Below, in pieces: positions 1 through 11,608 of a DNA stretch of 64,000 nt. Source of the DNA: Cyanophora paradoxa. Its lineage: Eukaryota; Glaucocystophyceae; Cyanophorales; Cyanophoraceae. The translations under genes and the position numbers were made by a program. The stretch is from positions 124,001 through 188,000 of the forward strand of contig QPMI01000453.1 in assembly GCA_004431415.1 (NCBI GenBank), in the 5' to 3' direction. Under the pieces are notes generated by a model. It saw only the letters and a program-made list of their open reading frames with translations. It had not been told where the DNA came from and did not search any database. Every line of letters begins with the position of its first letter. The stretch's first letter is position 1.

Positions 1-353
1 AGCAGCAGGCGGTGCCGCCTCCGCCGCCGCCCCCCGCCCCGGGACCGGTGCGCCAAATTCAAGCCCCAGCGCCTCCCGCCGCCCCCCCGCTCGCCCGGCT
101 CGCGATCGCCGAGTCACGAACGGCGGCGGCGGCGCAGGGGTACGGAGGCGTGGCGGGCCAGCAGCAGGTCATCAACATCGACCTGCGGAACCTCGAGACC
201 AAGATGGGTACGCCGATCTCTCGAATTCGAGCTCGCCCGCCTCCTACGAGTCCAATTTGATCTCTCCGCAGAGACTATCCTGCAGGGCCTGCGCATGTGC
301 CAATCTTTCCGCAAGCACTTCATGGGTACAGAGGGAGGCGTGCTTCACGCCTA
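1..353 (+). CDS. 3' end of an unrecognised gene
   Basis: The open frame enters from the left edge with a proline/alanine-rich stretch, then reads a compact helical-looking end: INIDLRNLETKM, a probable intron (donor after about position 208, acceptor at the CTCCGCAG near 270), then ETILQGLRMCQSFRKHFMG and a stop at 351-353. No ATG is visible in this frame, so the 5' part lies outside the window. The Pro-rich linker followed by a short amphipathic C-terminus looks like the tail of a larger protein. I do not recognise the family. The downstream neighbour is on the opposite strand, so the two genes are convergent. Confidence 0.4.
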
Positions 354-762
354 AGCTTAAGCGCTGGCCGTGGTGGCTGTTGGCGGGAGATCTTGTGTGT
401 GTTTGCCCCCGCCCCGCCCTGCGGGTTGCAGTCCTAGTTCTAGTTCGGACGCTCGAATGTTTTTCGAATTCGCTTTCTCGCAGCTGGCCTCCGGAGAGGG
501 GGGAGGGCTGGGAGAGCGGGGGCCGGGAGGGGGGAGGGGTGGCCATGGGGGGGGGGGGTTGCGGGGGGGGTGGAGGGGGGGGTTGAGGGGAACGGGGGGA
601 ACGGGGGGAGGGGAGTACGGACCTGCAGGAGCGCTAGCATTCGACACGAAATGCATCGCAGTACGTGCACTACCGCGCAGTGATATCGATTCAAGAATCT
701 GTATATGTATATTATTTGCAAAAACTATGTAATGTACTTCACGAGCCAGGCAATTGCAAGCT
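354..762. other. intergenic, G-rich on the + strand
   Basis: This lies between two convergent genes. It holds several G-runs at about 495-612 and no reading frame resembling a known protein. The G-richness makes long glycine or proline frames on both strands, which I do not regard as genes. The last 80 bases are AT-richer and probably hold the 3' UTR of the minus-strand gene. Confidence 0.4.
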
Positions 763-2530
763 CTAGAAAGGCGCGGTGTCCCCCGCTGCGATTGCGGAGA
801 GTCCCTCCCGGTAGGTGGGGTACCTCAGCCGGACGCCGAGCTCCCTGGTGATGCGCCGGTTGGACGGCCGCTTGTTCTCGCCGTAGAAGCTGAGGATGGT
901 CTCGCTGAGCTGTCCGGACTCCACAGAAGATGAGGATGAAGGATCCTCCTGTGCTGCTGGCTTCATGCCCAGCAGGCTCCTCGCGTAATCGATGACGACG
1001 CCGGGCTCGCAGGGCTCGTCGTCGGACACGTTCCAGACGAAGGGCTCTCCCTCCTGCTGCTGCGCGCCCTGAACTTGGGACGGGAAGGGGCCCTCGGGTT
1101 CGGGGAAAGTCGCTTGGATAACTTGGCAGATGTCCGCGACCTGCGATTGTGTCAGAAATTGAGCCGCAGACGACTAAATATATATTACAGAATGCTAAAA
1201 TGAAATTATACTCGCATGGATCCTTGAGAAAACTTGTCCGGGACGCCGCGCGCCCAGGGCCCCTGCCGGTGTCCTCCCCGACCTGTGCACCGCAAATAAG
1301 CTTCACCCAAAGGGAATATTAATCAAGCTTAAGCCTCCACAGCTCTTTCACAAACCGGAGCTTCTCAAGGGTATTCCGCTCAGGCCCATAGATTCCTACG
1401 CGTGAATCATGATCAGAAGCATTTCGCCTTTCAACCATTATTCATGATCATGCGTACCTGCGAGTCTGAAAATGTGGAGCCGGCTGCCGATGCCGAGGTC
1501 CCTCCACGCCTGCTCCGCGCGTGCCCTCCTGGCGCAAGCTTGAGTACTCATGAGGATGAGGTACCGGTGCCCCTTCTTACATATATATCTAGATCTAGCT
1601 ACTTAAGAAGCCAGATCTAGACATATACGTATACAGAACTAGTCGTAAATTGCGCACCTCCTCGCCCTCTCACTGCTAGGATTGAGGGGCGAGTCCTCGA
1701 AAACAACCTTGCCGTCTTGTTGCCCATACACTCCAGTCTTCAAATCGACCGAGTCAGAGTCAGAATAGGTGTGCAGCTTATTTGTAATTATAATCAATTG
1801 TATAATCAATTATAGACCCCAGTCTTCAAATTAACCGAGTCAGAGTCAGCATATGCATGCAGCTTATTTATAATTATAATCTTCTGAAATCGAAATCGAA
1901 CTTCGGAAAATCGCGCACAGAGGATAGGTATCCACACCAGACCAGCCGCTCGCATCCTCGGATATCTTTCCCGTGCATGTCAACGACGACGTCTCCTTCC
2001 CCGTCAGGCGCAATTGTACTGAGGACGTGCGTGACCCCCTCGAAAGCCTGCGTCGCATTAAAATATTATTTAGCGCGTCACATCGCTTCAATGTAATCTC
2101 CAAACGCGCCTCATCTGCAAGTCTCTGGTCTGCAGAGAAGATGTGCGCATCGAAGCCGTGGGCCTCGATTATCTCGCGCTTGTCCGGGCTCCTCGTCGTG
2201 CACGTTATTTCGAAGGGCGCGCCGCTTCGCCGGAGGCTGCTCGCCAGAGCCGCAGCTGTGTATCCGAACCCAAAGATCAAAAGCTTGGGCCTGCGCTGCT
2301 CCGAGGTGGAGTGCCCGCGTCGCTCCACTGACGCAGACGACGAGATTGTGCACGTGGGAGGCCTAAGGAACACGACTCGCGCGTCGTCTAGATCTCGACA
2401 GCTTCCAACGCGCCAGTCGAGGGCGCCGGCGAAGGAAGAACGGATGCGCGGGCCTGCGCGGCGCTCCCTCCGCCGAGTTCGTAGTTCACTGCAATACGCG
2501 GGCGAAGGGCTGCACCTGCGCGCCGGTCAT
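763..2530 (-). CDS. YeeZ-like NAD(P)-binding epimerase-type protein
   Basis: The spliced product matches the atypical short-chain dehydrogenase/epimerase group that includes bacterial YeeZ. The order is a Rossmann start with LLIFGFGYTAAAL (GxGxxA dinucleotide motif, near 2270), THVLSTIAPDGEGD, GYLSS-TGVYGQQDGKVVF spliced across an intron, NPSSERARR, AEQAWRDLG, RLAG-IYGPERNTLEKLR, PGQVFSRIH, and the C-terminal FYGENKRPSNRRI and RLRYPTYREGL blocks. Those last two blocks are very typical of the family's end. At least seven exons are needed. No ATG opens the Rossmann exon. I placed the start at 2530 because an upstream ATG exon (MTGAQVQPFARVLQ) joins the Rossmann exon in phase, but this is inference. 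One intron (2048-2109) appears to use a GC donor. The substrate is unknown. Confidence 0.75.
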
Positions 2531-3169
2531 GATCAAGTCGGCGGCGCGGCGCCAAGTCGGCAGCGCGCGCGGCGCACATGAAATTCGACTGGACGTTCGT
2601 AGCGCGATCAAAGAAACGGGCTCGGCCCGCCACCTGCGCGACCGATCGATCGGCCGGCCATGGGGCGCGGCCGCGGGCCCGCGAGGCGCGCGCATTTCTG
2701 CGCCTCGAGAACGGGGCCGGGGACGCCGCCGCTTCTAGAACGGGAGCACGCCTAGCGCCTCCGCCACACCCGCTCTTAGCTGGGGATCTACATCCCTCGC
2801 TTTCTTCCTACGGGGCGCGGGCCGGGGAGGCGTGCGCTGGCCACCTGCACCGAGGAGGCGCGACTCGCCTCACGCGACGACGTCGACGACTCGATCGCGA
2901 GCTCGACGCGATGCGTGCTCGCGACGGCGGCCGCGCCGAGTGGACAGGTCGCGAAGGCCATAGCAGGGCGTGAGCAGTGGGCAGTGAGTCGTTGGAGCAG
3001 CAGTCGCTCTTTTGCGCGCCGAGGCCGCTGCTCCGATCCGATTGCGCAGTCTGCAGCTGCTCGACTGCGCCGAGTCTGCTCACTGAGGTGGGGTACGCGC
3101 GTATACGGGTTGCGAGGGCGTACACGGCGGACGCGTCTAGATCTCGAACGCAGTGGCGAGCGCTCTGGG
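2531..3169. promoter_or_regulatory. divergent intergenic spacer
   Basis: About 640 bp separates the inferred start of the YeeZ-like gene (-) from the ATG of the ABC transporter (+). It must hold both promoters and 5' UTRs. It is GC-rich with many restriction-site-like palindromes. No TATA box or other motif can be assigned with confidence. Confidence 0.4.
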
Positions 3170-6100
3170 ATGGCGGGCGGCTACCCGGATCGGGCGCTGG
3201 CGCTGGCGCGGCGGGCGCTGTATGCGGTCGGCCTCCTCGACGAGGCGCGCGGCGGCGGCTCGAGGACGCGCGGAGCCGCTGCTCGTGGCGACCCGGAGGA
3301 CCCCGAGGGCGTCGAACTTCTCGCGCCCGAATCCGCGGGCGGCGGCGGCGGCGAGGTCGAGCTCGAGACGGGCGAAGGCGGCGGCGGCGGAGGCGCCAAG
3401 GAATTCGAAGAGAAGGACGAGGAGAAAGAGAAGCGGGCGCGCCTGGGGGCCGCCCGCTCGCTCCGGATCCTCCTCGGCTTCGTGTGGCCGCGGGGCGAGC
3501 GCGGCGTGCGGCTCCTATCAGCGGGCCTCGTCCTCAACACGCTCCTGCACCAGACCGTCGCCATCGCCCGCCCGCTCCTGTACAAGGCGCGCAGCCGCAC
3601 GCGCACTTCGAATTCGAACTGCCCTCTGAAGCCCGCCGCTGACGCGAGCGCGCGCGCGGCGGGCGCATGCGCAGGTGCTCATGGACCAGCTCCAGCGGGG
3701 CGAGTTCCGTCCCGGCTTCGTCTTTCTTTACGGTGCCGCACCGCCTTCCCTCTGGGCCTAGGGATAGGGTCGTCCCGGCCCGGCCCAGTCTATCTGGGAC
3801 CCTCAGCTTTCTGCGATTTGATCCTGCGATTTGATCCGCCCGCCCGCGCCCTCCGCTGTTCGTGCAGGCATGTGGTTTTGGATTATACACATCACGGGGT
3901 GCGCCGCAGCCGCGCGTCGGGCGCTCCGAGGCTCCCGCTACCCCCTCCCCTTCTCTGATTCCGTACCCCAGGCAGGCGAAGTGGCTGAACTACAACAAGC
4001 TGCAGCAGGGTATCACGCGATCCATCAACGAGCGAACCGTCGCGCAGGCGCGCCGCTCCGTGTTCCGGTACCCCGGCAGATCGAATTCGAACCCGCGACT
4101 GAGTCGGCGCCGGTACCCCCCACCCGCAGCTCCAGAGTCTACCCCTGGCGTATCACATCGAGAACGCTGCGGCGAAGAGCATCTCGGCCATGGCGTGCCC
4201 CCCCCCCCGCCCCGTTCAGATCAGATCAGATCAGATCTGATCTGATTCGGCGCAGGATCGAGGGACGGCGGGGGTACTGGCGCTCCTGGACGTGGCCTCG
4301 AACGTGGTAGCCCCCGCCGCCTTTGACGTCGTATCCCTCCTCTCCATCTTCCTCGTCGGGTGCCGTACCCCTCCCCCGGGACCCTCCTCTCCCTTACTCC
4401 CCCCGAAACAGGTACCCCCCGGTGTACGCGGGGGTGCTGGTGGTGACCGCGTTTCTTTACGCGCTCTGGACGTGGGTCCTCTCCAAGGTGCGACGCACTG
4501 TACCCCCCTTCCCCCTCCCTCCTTCCCTCGCCCCCCCTCCTCTTCCCGTACCCCCCTACCCCCCAACCCTTCGTTCGCAGCGGGCGGAGAAGTTGCGCAA
4601 GGCGCTGGGCGAGAAGCAGAGCCGGCCGGGGGAGCTCCTGGGAGACGCCCTCGCCAACTGCGAGGGTCCGCCCGCCCACCGCCCTCCTTTCCTCCCTCTT
4701 AACTTAACTAAAACCGGCCTAAGCTGAGAGCTAACTCAAACTTAACCCAAATGCGCCTAACCTACCTAAGAAAGCCCAACCGCCCTCGCCAATTGCGAGG
4801 GCCCGCGCCCCTCCTTTCTCTCTTAGAGAAGGCTTAGAACTTAACCGAAGAACCTAAGCCGAAGAACCGAGGCTTAGAACTTGAAACGAAGCCCCTTCGT
4901 CCTCTCTTTTCTCTCCTCACGCTCGTGCAGCGGTGAAGCTCTTCTGCGGGGAGGCGGAGGAGCTCCGCAAGTACCGCGCCGCCCTCGCCGACTCCCAGAG
5001 GCACGCAGTATATTTATCTAGCCGCCTTAGCCTTAGGCCGCCCTCTCTACGCCCCGTCCCACATTCTCTTAGGCCGCCCTTCGTACCGACGCCCAGAGGC
5101 GAGCAGAAGAGCCCCCCGGCCCCGCCCTCGCCCCTCCCCGTAAAGGCCTTTAGGCTGGATTCTCTTAGAGGCCCGCACGAGCCCCCCCCGCCCACCCCGC
5201 CCCGCCGCGGGGCGGGGGGCCCCTCCACCCCGCGTCCCCCGCTCAGCCCTCCGCCCCGCGAGGCGGCCCGGGCCTTATTCATGATCACCTAAGCTGAGCT
5301 CGAAGCCTCGTGGTCGCTGGCCCCCGCCGCGCCCTCCGCCCCGCCCTGCCCTTGACCTCTCCCCTGCGGGGCGCTTAGACCTCCTAAGCTTAGCTCCAAG
5401 CCTCTTACAATTAGTCGCTGGCCCCCGCCGCGCCCTCCGCCCCGCCCTGCCCTTGACCTCTCCCCTGCGGGGCGCTTAGACCTCCTAAGCTTAGCTCCAA
5501 GCCTCTTACAATTAGTCGCTGGCCCCCGCCGCGCCCTCCGCCCCGCCCTGCCCTTGACCTCTCCCCTGCGGGCGCTTAGACCTCCTAAGCTTAGCTCCAA
5601 GCCTCTTACAATTAGTCGCTGGCCCCCGCCGCGCCCTCCGCCCCGCCCTGCCCTTGACCTCTCCCCTGCGGGCGCTTAGACCTCCTAAGCTTAGCTCCAA
5701 GCCTCTTACAATTAGTCGCTGGCCCCCGCCGCGCCCTCCGCCCCGCCCTGCCCTTGACCTCTCCCCTGCGGGGCGCTTAGACCTCCTAAGCTTAGCTCCA
5801 AGCCTCTTACAATTAGTCGCTGGCCCCCGCCGCGCCCTCCGCCCGCCCTGCCCTTGACCTCTCCCCTGCGGGCGCTTAGACCTCCTAAGCTTAGCTCCAA
5901 GCCTCTTACAATTAGTCGCTGGCCCCCGCCGCGCCCTCCGCCCCGCCTGCCCTTGACCTCTCCCCTGCGGGCGCTTAGACCTCCTAAGCTTAGCTCCAAG
6001 CCTCTTACAATTAGTCGCTGGCCCCCGCCGCGCCCTCCGCCCCGCCCTGCCCTTGACCTCTCCCTGCGGGGCGCTTAGACCTCCTAAGCTTAGCTCCAAG

Positions 6101-9100
6101 CCTCTTACAATTAGTCGCTGGCCCCGCCGCGCCTCCGCCCCGCCCTGCCCTTGACCTCTCCCCTGCGGGGCGCTTAGACCTCCTAAGCTTAGCTCCAAGC
6201 CTCTTACAATTAGTCGCTGGCCCCCGCCGCGCCCTCCGCCCCGCCCTGCCCTTGACCTCTCCCTGCGGGGCGCTTAGACCTCCTAAGCTTAGCTCCAAGC
6301 CTCTTACAATTAGTCGCTGGCCCCCGCCGCGCCTCCGCCCCGCCCTGCCCTTGACCTCTCCCCTGCGGGGCGCTTAGACCTCCTAAGCTTAGCTCCAAGC
6401 CTCTTACAATTAGTCGCTGGCCCCCGCCGCGCCCTCCGCCCGCCCTGCCCTTGACCTCTCCCCTGCGGGGCGCTTAGACCTCCTAAGCTTAGCTCCAAGC
6501 CTCTTACAATTAGTCGCTGGCCCCCGCCGCGCCCTCCGCCCCGCCCTGCCCTTGACCTCTCCCCTGCGGGGCGCTTAGACCTCCTAAGCTTAGCTCCAAG
6601 CCTCTTACAATTAGTCGCTGGCCCCCGCCGCGCCCTCCGCCCCGCCCTGCCCTTGACCTCTCCCCTGCGGGGCGCTTAGACCTCCTAAGCTTAGCTCCAA
6701 GCCTCTTACAATTAGTCGCTGGCCCCGCCGCGCCCTCCGCCCCGCCCTGCCCTTGACCTCTCCCCTGCGGGGCGCTTAGACCTCCTAAGCTTAGCTCCAA
6801 GCCTCTTACAATTAGTCGCTGGCCCCCGCCGCGCCCTCCGCCCCGCCCTGCCCTTGACCTCTCCCCTGCGGGGCGCTTAGACCTCCTAAGCTTAGCTCCA
6901 AGCCTCTTACAATTAGTCGCTGGCCCCCGCCGCGCCCTCCGCCCCGCCCTGCCCTTGACCTCTCCCCTGCGGGGCGCTTAGACCTCCTAAGCTTAGCTCC
7001 AAGCCTCTTACAATTAGTCGCTGGCCCCCGCCGCGCCCTCCGCCCCGCCCTGCCCTTGACCTCTCCCCTGCGGGGCGCTTAGACCTCCTAAGCTTAGCTC
7101 CAAGCCTCTTACAATTAGTCGCTGGCCCCCGCCGCGCCCTCCGCCCCGCCCTGCCCTTGACCTCTCCCCTGCGGGGCGCTTAGACCTCCTAAGCTTAGCT
7201 CCAAGCCTCTTACAATTAGTCGCTGGCCCCCGCCGCGCCCTCCGCCCCGCCCTGCCCTTGACCTCTCCCCTGCGGGGCGCTTAGACCTCCTAAGCTTAGC
7301 TCCAAGCCTCTTACAATTAGTCGCTGGCCCCCGCCGCGCCCTCCGCCCCGCCCTGCCCTTGACCTCTCCCCTGCGGGGCGCTTAGACCTCCTAAGCTTAG
7401 CTCCAAGCCTCTTACAATTAGTCGCTGGCCCCCGCCGCGCCCTCCGCCCCGCCCTGCCCTTGACCTCTCCCCTGCGGGGCGCTTAGACCTCCTAAGCTTA
7501 GCTCCAAGCCTCTTACAATTAGTCGCTGGCCCCCGCCGCGCCCTCCGCCCCGCCCTGCCCTTGACCTCTCCCTGCGGGGCGCTTAGACCTCCTAAGCTTA
7601 GCTCCAAGCCTCTTACAATTAGTCGCTGGCCCCCGCCGCGCCCTCCGCCCCGCCCTGCCCTTGACCTCTCCCCTGCGGGGCGCTTAGACCTCCTAAGCTT
7701 AGCTCCAAGCCTCTTACAATTAGTCGCTGGCCCCCGCCGCGCCCTCCGCCCCGCCCTGCCCTTGACCTCTCCCCTGCGGGGCGCTTAGACCTCCTAAGCT
7801 TAGCTCCAAGCCTCTTACAATTAGTCGCTGGCCCCCGCCGCGCCCTCCGCCCCGCCCTGCCCTTGACCTCTCCCTGCGGGGCGCTTAGACCTCCTAAGCT
7901 TAGCTCCAAGCCTCTTACAATTAGTCGCTGGCCCCCGCCGCGCCCTCCGCCCCGCCCTGCCCTTGACCTCTCCCCTGCGGGCGCTTAGACCTCCTAAGCT
8001 TAGCTCCAAGCCTCTTACAATTAGTCGCTGGCCCCGCCGCGCCCTCCGCCCCGCCCTGCCCTTGACCTCTCCCCTGCGGGCGCTTAGACCTCCTAAGCTT
8101 AGCTCCAAGCCTCTTACAATTAGTCGCTGGCCCCCGCCGCGCCCTCCGCCCCGCCCTGCCCTTGACCTCTCCCTGCGGGCGCTTAGACCTCCTAAGCTTA
8201 GCTCCAAGCCTCTTACAATTAGTCGCTGGCCCCCGCCGCGCCCTCCGCCCCGCCCTGCCCTTGACCTCTCCCCTGCGGGGCGCTTAGACCTCCTAAGCTT
8301 AGCTCCAAGCCTCTTACAATTAGTCGCTGGCCCCCGCCGCGCCCTCCGCCCCGCCCTGCCCTTGACCTCTCCCCTGCGGGGCGCTTAGACCTCCTAAGCT
8401 TAGCTCCAAGCCTCTTACAATTAGTCGCTGGCCCCCGCCGCGCCCTCCGCCCCGCCCTGCCCTTGACCTCTCCCCTGCGGGGCGCTTAGACCTCCTAAGC
8501 TTAGCTCCAAGCCTCTTACAATTAGTCGCTGGCCCCCGCCGCGCCCTCCGCCCCGCCCTGCCCTTGACCTCTCCCCTGCGGGGCGCTTAGACCTCCTAAG
8601 CTTAGCTCCAAGCCTCTTACAATTAGTCGCTGGCCCCCGCCGCGCCCTCCGCCCCGCCCTGCCCTTGACCTCTCCCCTGCGGGGCGCTTAGACCTCCTAA
8701 GCTTAGCTCCAAGCCTCTTACAATTAGTCGCTGGCCCCCGCCGCGCCCTCCGCCCCGCCCTGCCCTTGACCTCTCCCCTGCGGGGCGCTTAGACCTCCTA
8801 AGCTTAGCTCCAAGCCTCTTACAATTAGTCGCTGGCCCCCGCCGCGCCCTCCGCCCCGCCCTGCCCTTGACCTCTCCCCTGCGGGGCGCTTAGACCTCCT
8901 AAGCTTAGCTCCAAGCCTCTTACAATTAGTCGCTGGCCATGGCCCCCGCCGCGCCCTCCGCCGCGCCCTCCGCCCCGCCCTTGACCTCCCCCAGGGGCGC
9001 AGGGAGGGCTTCCGGGAGGCCCTCTTCTCCTCCCTCTGCCTCGGCTCCGGCCAGGTCCGCTCAGATCAGATCAGATCATATCAGATTATAAGGCCACACC

Positions 9101-11608
9101 GCCGCGCCGCCCTAGCTTTTAGGCTGGGTTCGAGCCAGCGCCTAGGCCTGGCTCCGCCGCGGGCTCGAGCTGAGCCGCGGGCTCCGCAAGAGCACGCCTA
9201 GCCCCCACCCCCGCGTCGCCCACGCCACGGCGTTGATGCCTAGCTCCACGCCGCCTCAGCGCCTGTCGCTAGCGCCTGGACCCAGCGCTAAGCCCCGCGC
9301 TGTTCGCGATCCCTGACCGCTGGCCCGGCGCGGGCAGGTGCTGATCATCATGCTGGGCCTCTCCCTCATGATGGTCCTCGCCGCCCGCGACACCGCCGCC
9401 GGGGCCTTCACGGTCCGCCTACGAGGCCCCCGCGGCTCTCCTGCAGCCCTCTGCTCCGTGGCTTCGTCATCCGATTCGATATGATCTGATCTGAACTCGG
9501 CGCCCCTTTGGGCAGATCGGCGACTTCGTGCTCGTGAACGTCTACGTCTGGTGCGCCGGCGCCTTCGCGTGCTCGTCAGCTTACGTTTCTTGGCTTAAGC
9601 TTCTTTGCTTAAAAGAAGCTTAAGCGTCTTAGCTTTAGCTCCTTCGCACAAGCTTTTTAGCTTAAGAGGAGCTTCTTAGCTTCTTAGCTGGGGCAGGCAG
9701 ATCTTCGGCCCGCTGGGGAGCCTGGGCTCCGCCTGGACGCGCATCGCCCAGGCCCGCGCCGACATGGCCGACCTCTGGTGCCGTACCCCCCTCCACTCTA
9801 TTCCCCCCCGCGTTTCGAACTTTTGCAGGGCGCTGCTGGAGATGGCCCCGGAGTGCGGGGCGGTCCCGGTACCCCCGCCGGACGGGAAGGCGTGTACCCC
9901 TGCGGTCCCTCCGGCCCCTGGGGCCCTGCAGGGCCCCGTCGAGTTTCGCGACGTGTGGTTCTCCTACCACAAGGTAAACGTACCCCCGCCCACTCCCCCC
10001 CCGACTTTTTTCACTTCGTTCGCAGGAGAAGCCGCCGGCGCTGGCGGGTGCCGAGGAGTCCGATTCGGAGGGGGAAAGCGGAAGAGAGGGGGAGGGGGAG
10101 GAGGGGGAAGGGGAGGAGCCCCCGGCCGCGCGCGCCGGGGCAGGAGAGGGGTACGCGAATTCAAAGAAGAAGGAGAAGGTGCCGGGCGGCGTGGGCTGGG
10201 CCCTGCGCGGCGTCTCCTTCACCGTACCCCGCGGATCCACCGTCGCCTTCGTCGGCCACACCGGTACCCCTCCCTTGCGCCCCGGAACCCTCCGTACCCC
10301 AAACAACGCCGTGCCCCGCAGGGAGCGGCAAGAGCTCCATCGTGCGGCTGCTGCTGAGGTACCCCCCGGCCCGGCGGCCTCCATGTACCCCCCGGCGAGC
10401 GTCATTCCCGCGCAGACTTTGGGAGGTCGACCGCGGTGCGGTCCTAGTGGACGGTACCCCCTTCGAAACCGCGTATTTCGCGTACCCCCGCCGAAATTTC
10501 CCCCAGGTAGGGACGTTCGGGAGCTGCCGGCGCGGGCCCTCCGCTCCTCTATCGGAGTGGTCCGCCTGCACCCGCGGCCTGCGGTCAAACGCCTGTACCC
10601 CCTAACGCACAAAGCCTGTACCCCCTCCCAGGTCTCGCAGGATGCCGTCCTGCTGAACGACACCGTCCGCGCGAACGTGGCGTACGGCGCCTGCCACCGC
10701 GCACCGCGGGTTCGAATCCCTCCCTCTCTCTTTCTTCTCTTAAGCTTTTGAATCTAATCTGAAGTTTATTTAAGGACGCGGGCCCAGAGGCGGTCCTTGG
10801 GCCGGGGGATGTGGAGGCGGCCGCCCAGCGGGCCGCCGTCCACGACGCCGTACTCCGGCTCCCGGGGGGGGTACGCCGCAAAGGTGCCCCTACCTTCTCT
10901 CCCTCGTCTGTTTCTTCTTCCTTCTTCCTGTCCCTTCTCATTCTTCGCCGTCAGGTCGGGAACCGGGGCCTTGCGCTCTCGGGCGGTGAGCGCCAGCGCG
11001 TGTGCATAGCGCGGGTCATGGTCAAGGACTCCCCCATCGTCGTGCGCTTGTACCCCCCTCCCCTTCCTTCCTTACCCCCCAACCTCCTCACTCTCTACCC
11101 CCCCGTTCTATTTTTAGGTGCTGGACGAGGCGACGGCGGCGCTGGACGTGGCGACGGAGGACGCCGTCAAGGCCGCGCTCCGGTAACCCCCACTCCGAGG
11201 CTCCCCTTTCAAACACCCCTACCTGACCCTCCCCAGGGAGGTGTCGCGGGCGCGGACGTGCCTCATCGTGGCGCACCGCCTGTCCACAGTCGTCGACGCC
11301 GACCTCATCCTCGTCCGCCCCTCCTCCTCCTCCTCCTACTCCCCCTTCATGTTTCTTTTAGCCTTCGTTCTGTTTCCTGCTGAGGCGGGGGCGGGCATGC
11401 TCAGGTGATGAGGCGGGGGCGCGTGGTGGAGCGGGGTACGCACGCGGAGCTCCTCGCGCGGCCGCGCGGGGCCTACGCCGCGCTCTGGCGGAGGCAGGCC
11501 GACGCCGCCGCCGCCGCCGGCGCCGCTACGGCCGCCGGCGCCGCTACAGTACTGGTCCGGATCCCGAACGAGGAAAAGGTTTCAAAAGTTTCCCTTCAGC
11601 TTTCCTAG
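3170..11608 (+). CDS. Atm1/ABCB7-type mitochondrial half ABC transporter
   Basis: This is probably the inner-membrane exporter of a glutathione-linked sulfur compound needed for cytosolic Fe-S protein assembly, as known for Atm1/ABCB7. An acidic, Gly-rich N-terminus of about 85 residues is followed by a membrane domain whose exons read LRILLGFVWPRGE, PLAYHIENAAAKSISAMA, DRGTAGVLALLDVASNVV, DALANCE-AVKLFCGEAEEL (counterpart of the family's SLLNYETVKYF) and IGDFVLVNVYVW-QIFGPLG. The nucleotide-binding domain has Walker A GHTGSGKSS (split by an intron at about 10262), the Q-loop SQDAVLLNDTVRANVAYG, signature LSGGERQRV, Walker B/D-loop VLDEATAALD and H-loop VAHRLSTV. At least 17 exons are needed. 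The intron from about 5009 to 9338 is exceptionally long because of a satellite array. A G8 run near 10863 either hides a splice donor or is a one-base error. ATG at 3170 is the first in frame. Assignment to Atm1 rather than ABCB6/HMT1 rests on the absence of an extra N-terminal membrane block. Confidence 0.88.
5288..8997. repeat. 100-101 bp tandem satellite inside an intron
   Basis: About 36 head-to-tail copies of a 100-101 bp unit, with a degenerate copy at each end. Each unit has a GC-rich half (GCTGGCCCCCGCCGCGCC and following) and a less GC half (CTTAGACCTCCTAAGCTTAG and following) and contains a HindIII-like AAGCTT. Differences between copies are almost all single-base losses in short C or G runs. 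Copies at about 6800-7560 and 8240-8930 look near-identical, which suggests recent homogenisation. The array lies wholly within an intron of the ABC transporter gene. Minus-strand reading frames through it are artefacts of the repeat. Confidence 0.97.

Noticed and set aside
12-732. Gly- and Pro-rich frames on both strands
   Set aside because: They are produced by G-runs and C-runs. Only the spliced frame ending at 353 has a plausible non-repetitive C-terminus.
5289-8388. Many overlapping minus- and plus-strand reading frames (MELSLGGLSA..., MTSPLRALRP...)
   Set aside because: They are translations of the 101-bp satellite in shifting frames. Ends coincide with single-base unit-length changes and no unique sequence is included.
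5288-8997. Possible CRISPR-like array
   Set aside because: There are no unique spacers; the whole 100-101 bp unit repeats, the host is eukaryotic, and no cas genes are present.
9662-10663. 333-codon minus-strand frame opposite the ABC transporter
   Set aside because: It is a shadow of GC-rich exons and introns of the well-supported plus-strand gene.
10700-10722. tRNA-like B box GGGTTCGAATCCC
   Set aside because: No A box, anticodon arm or acceptor stem can be folded around it. It lies in an ABC transporter intron. The same applies to GGGTTCGAGCC near 9127.
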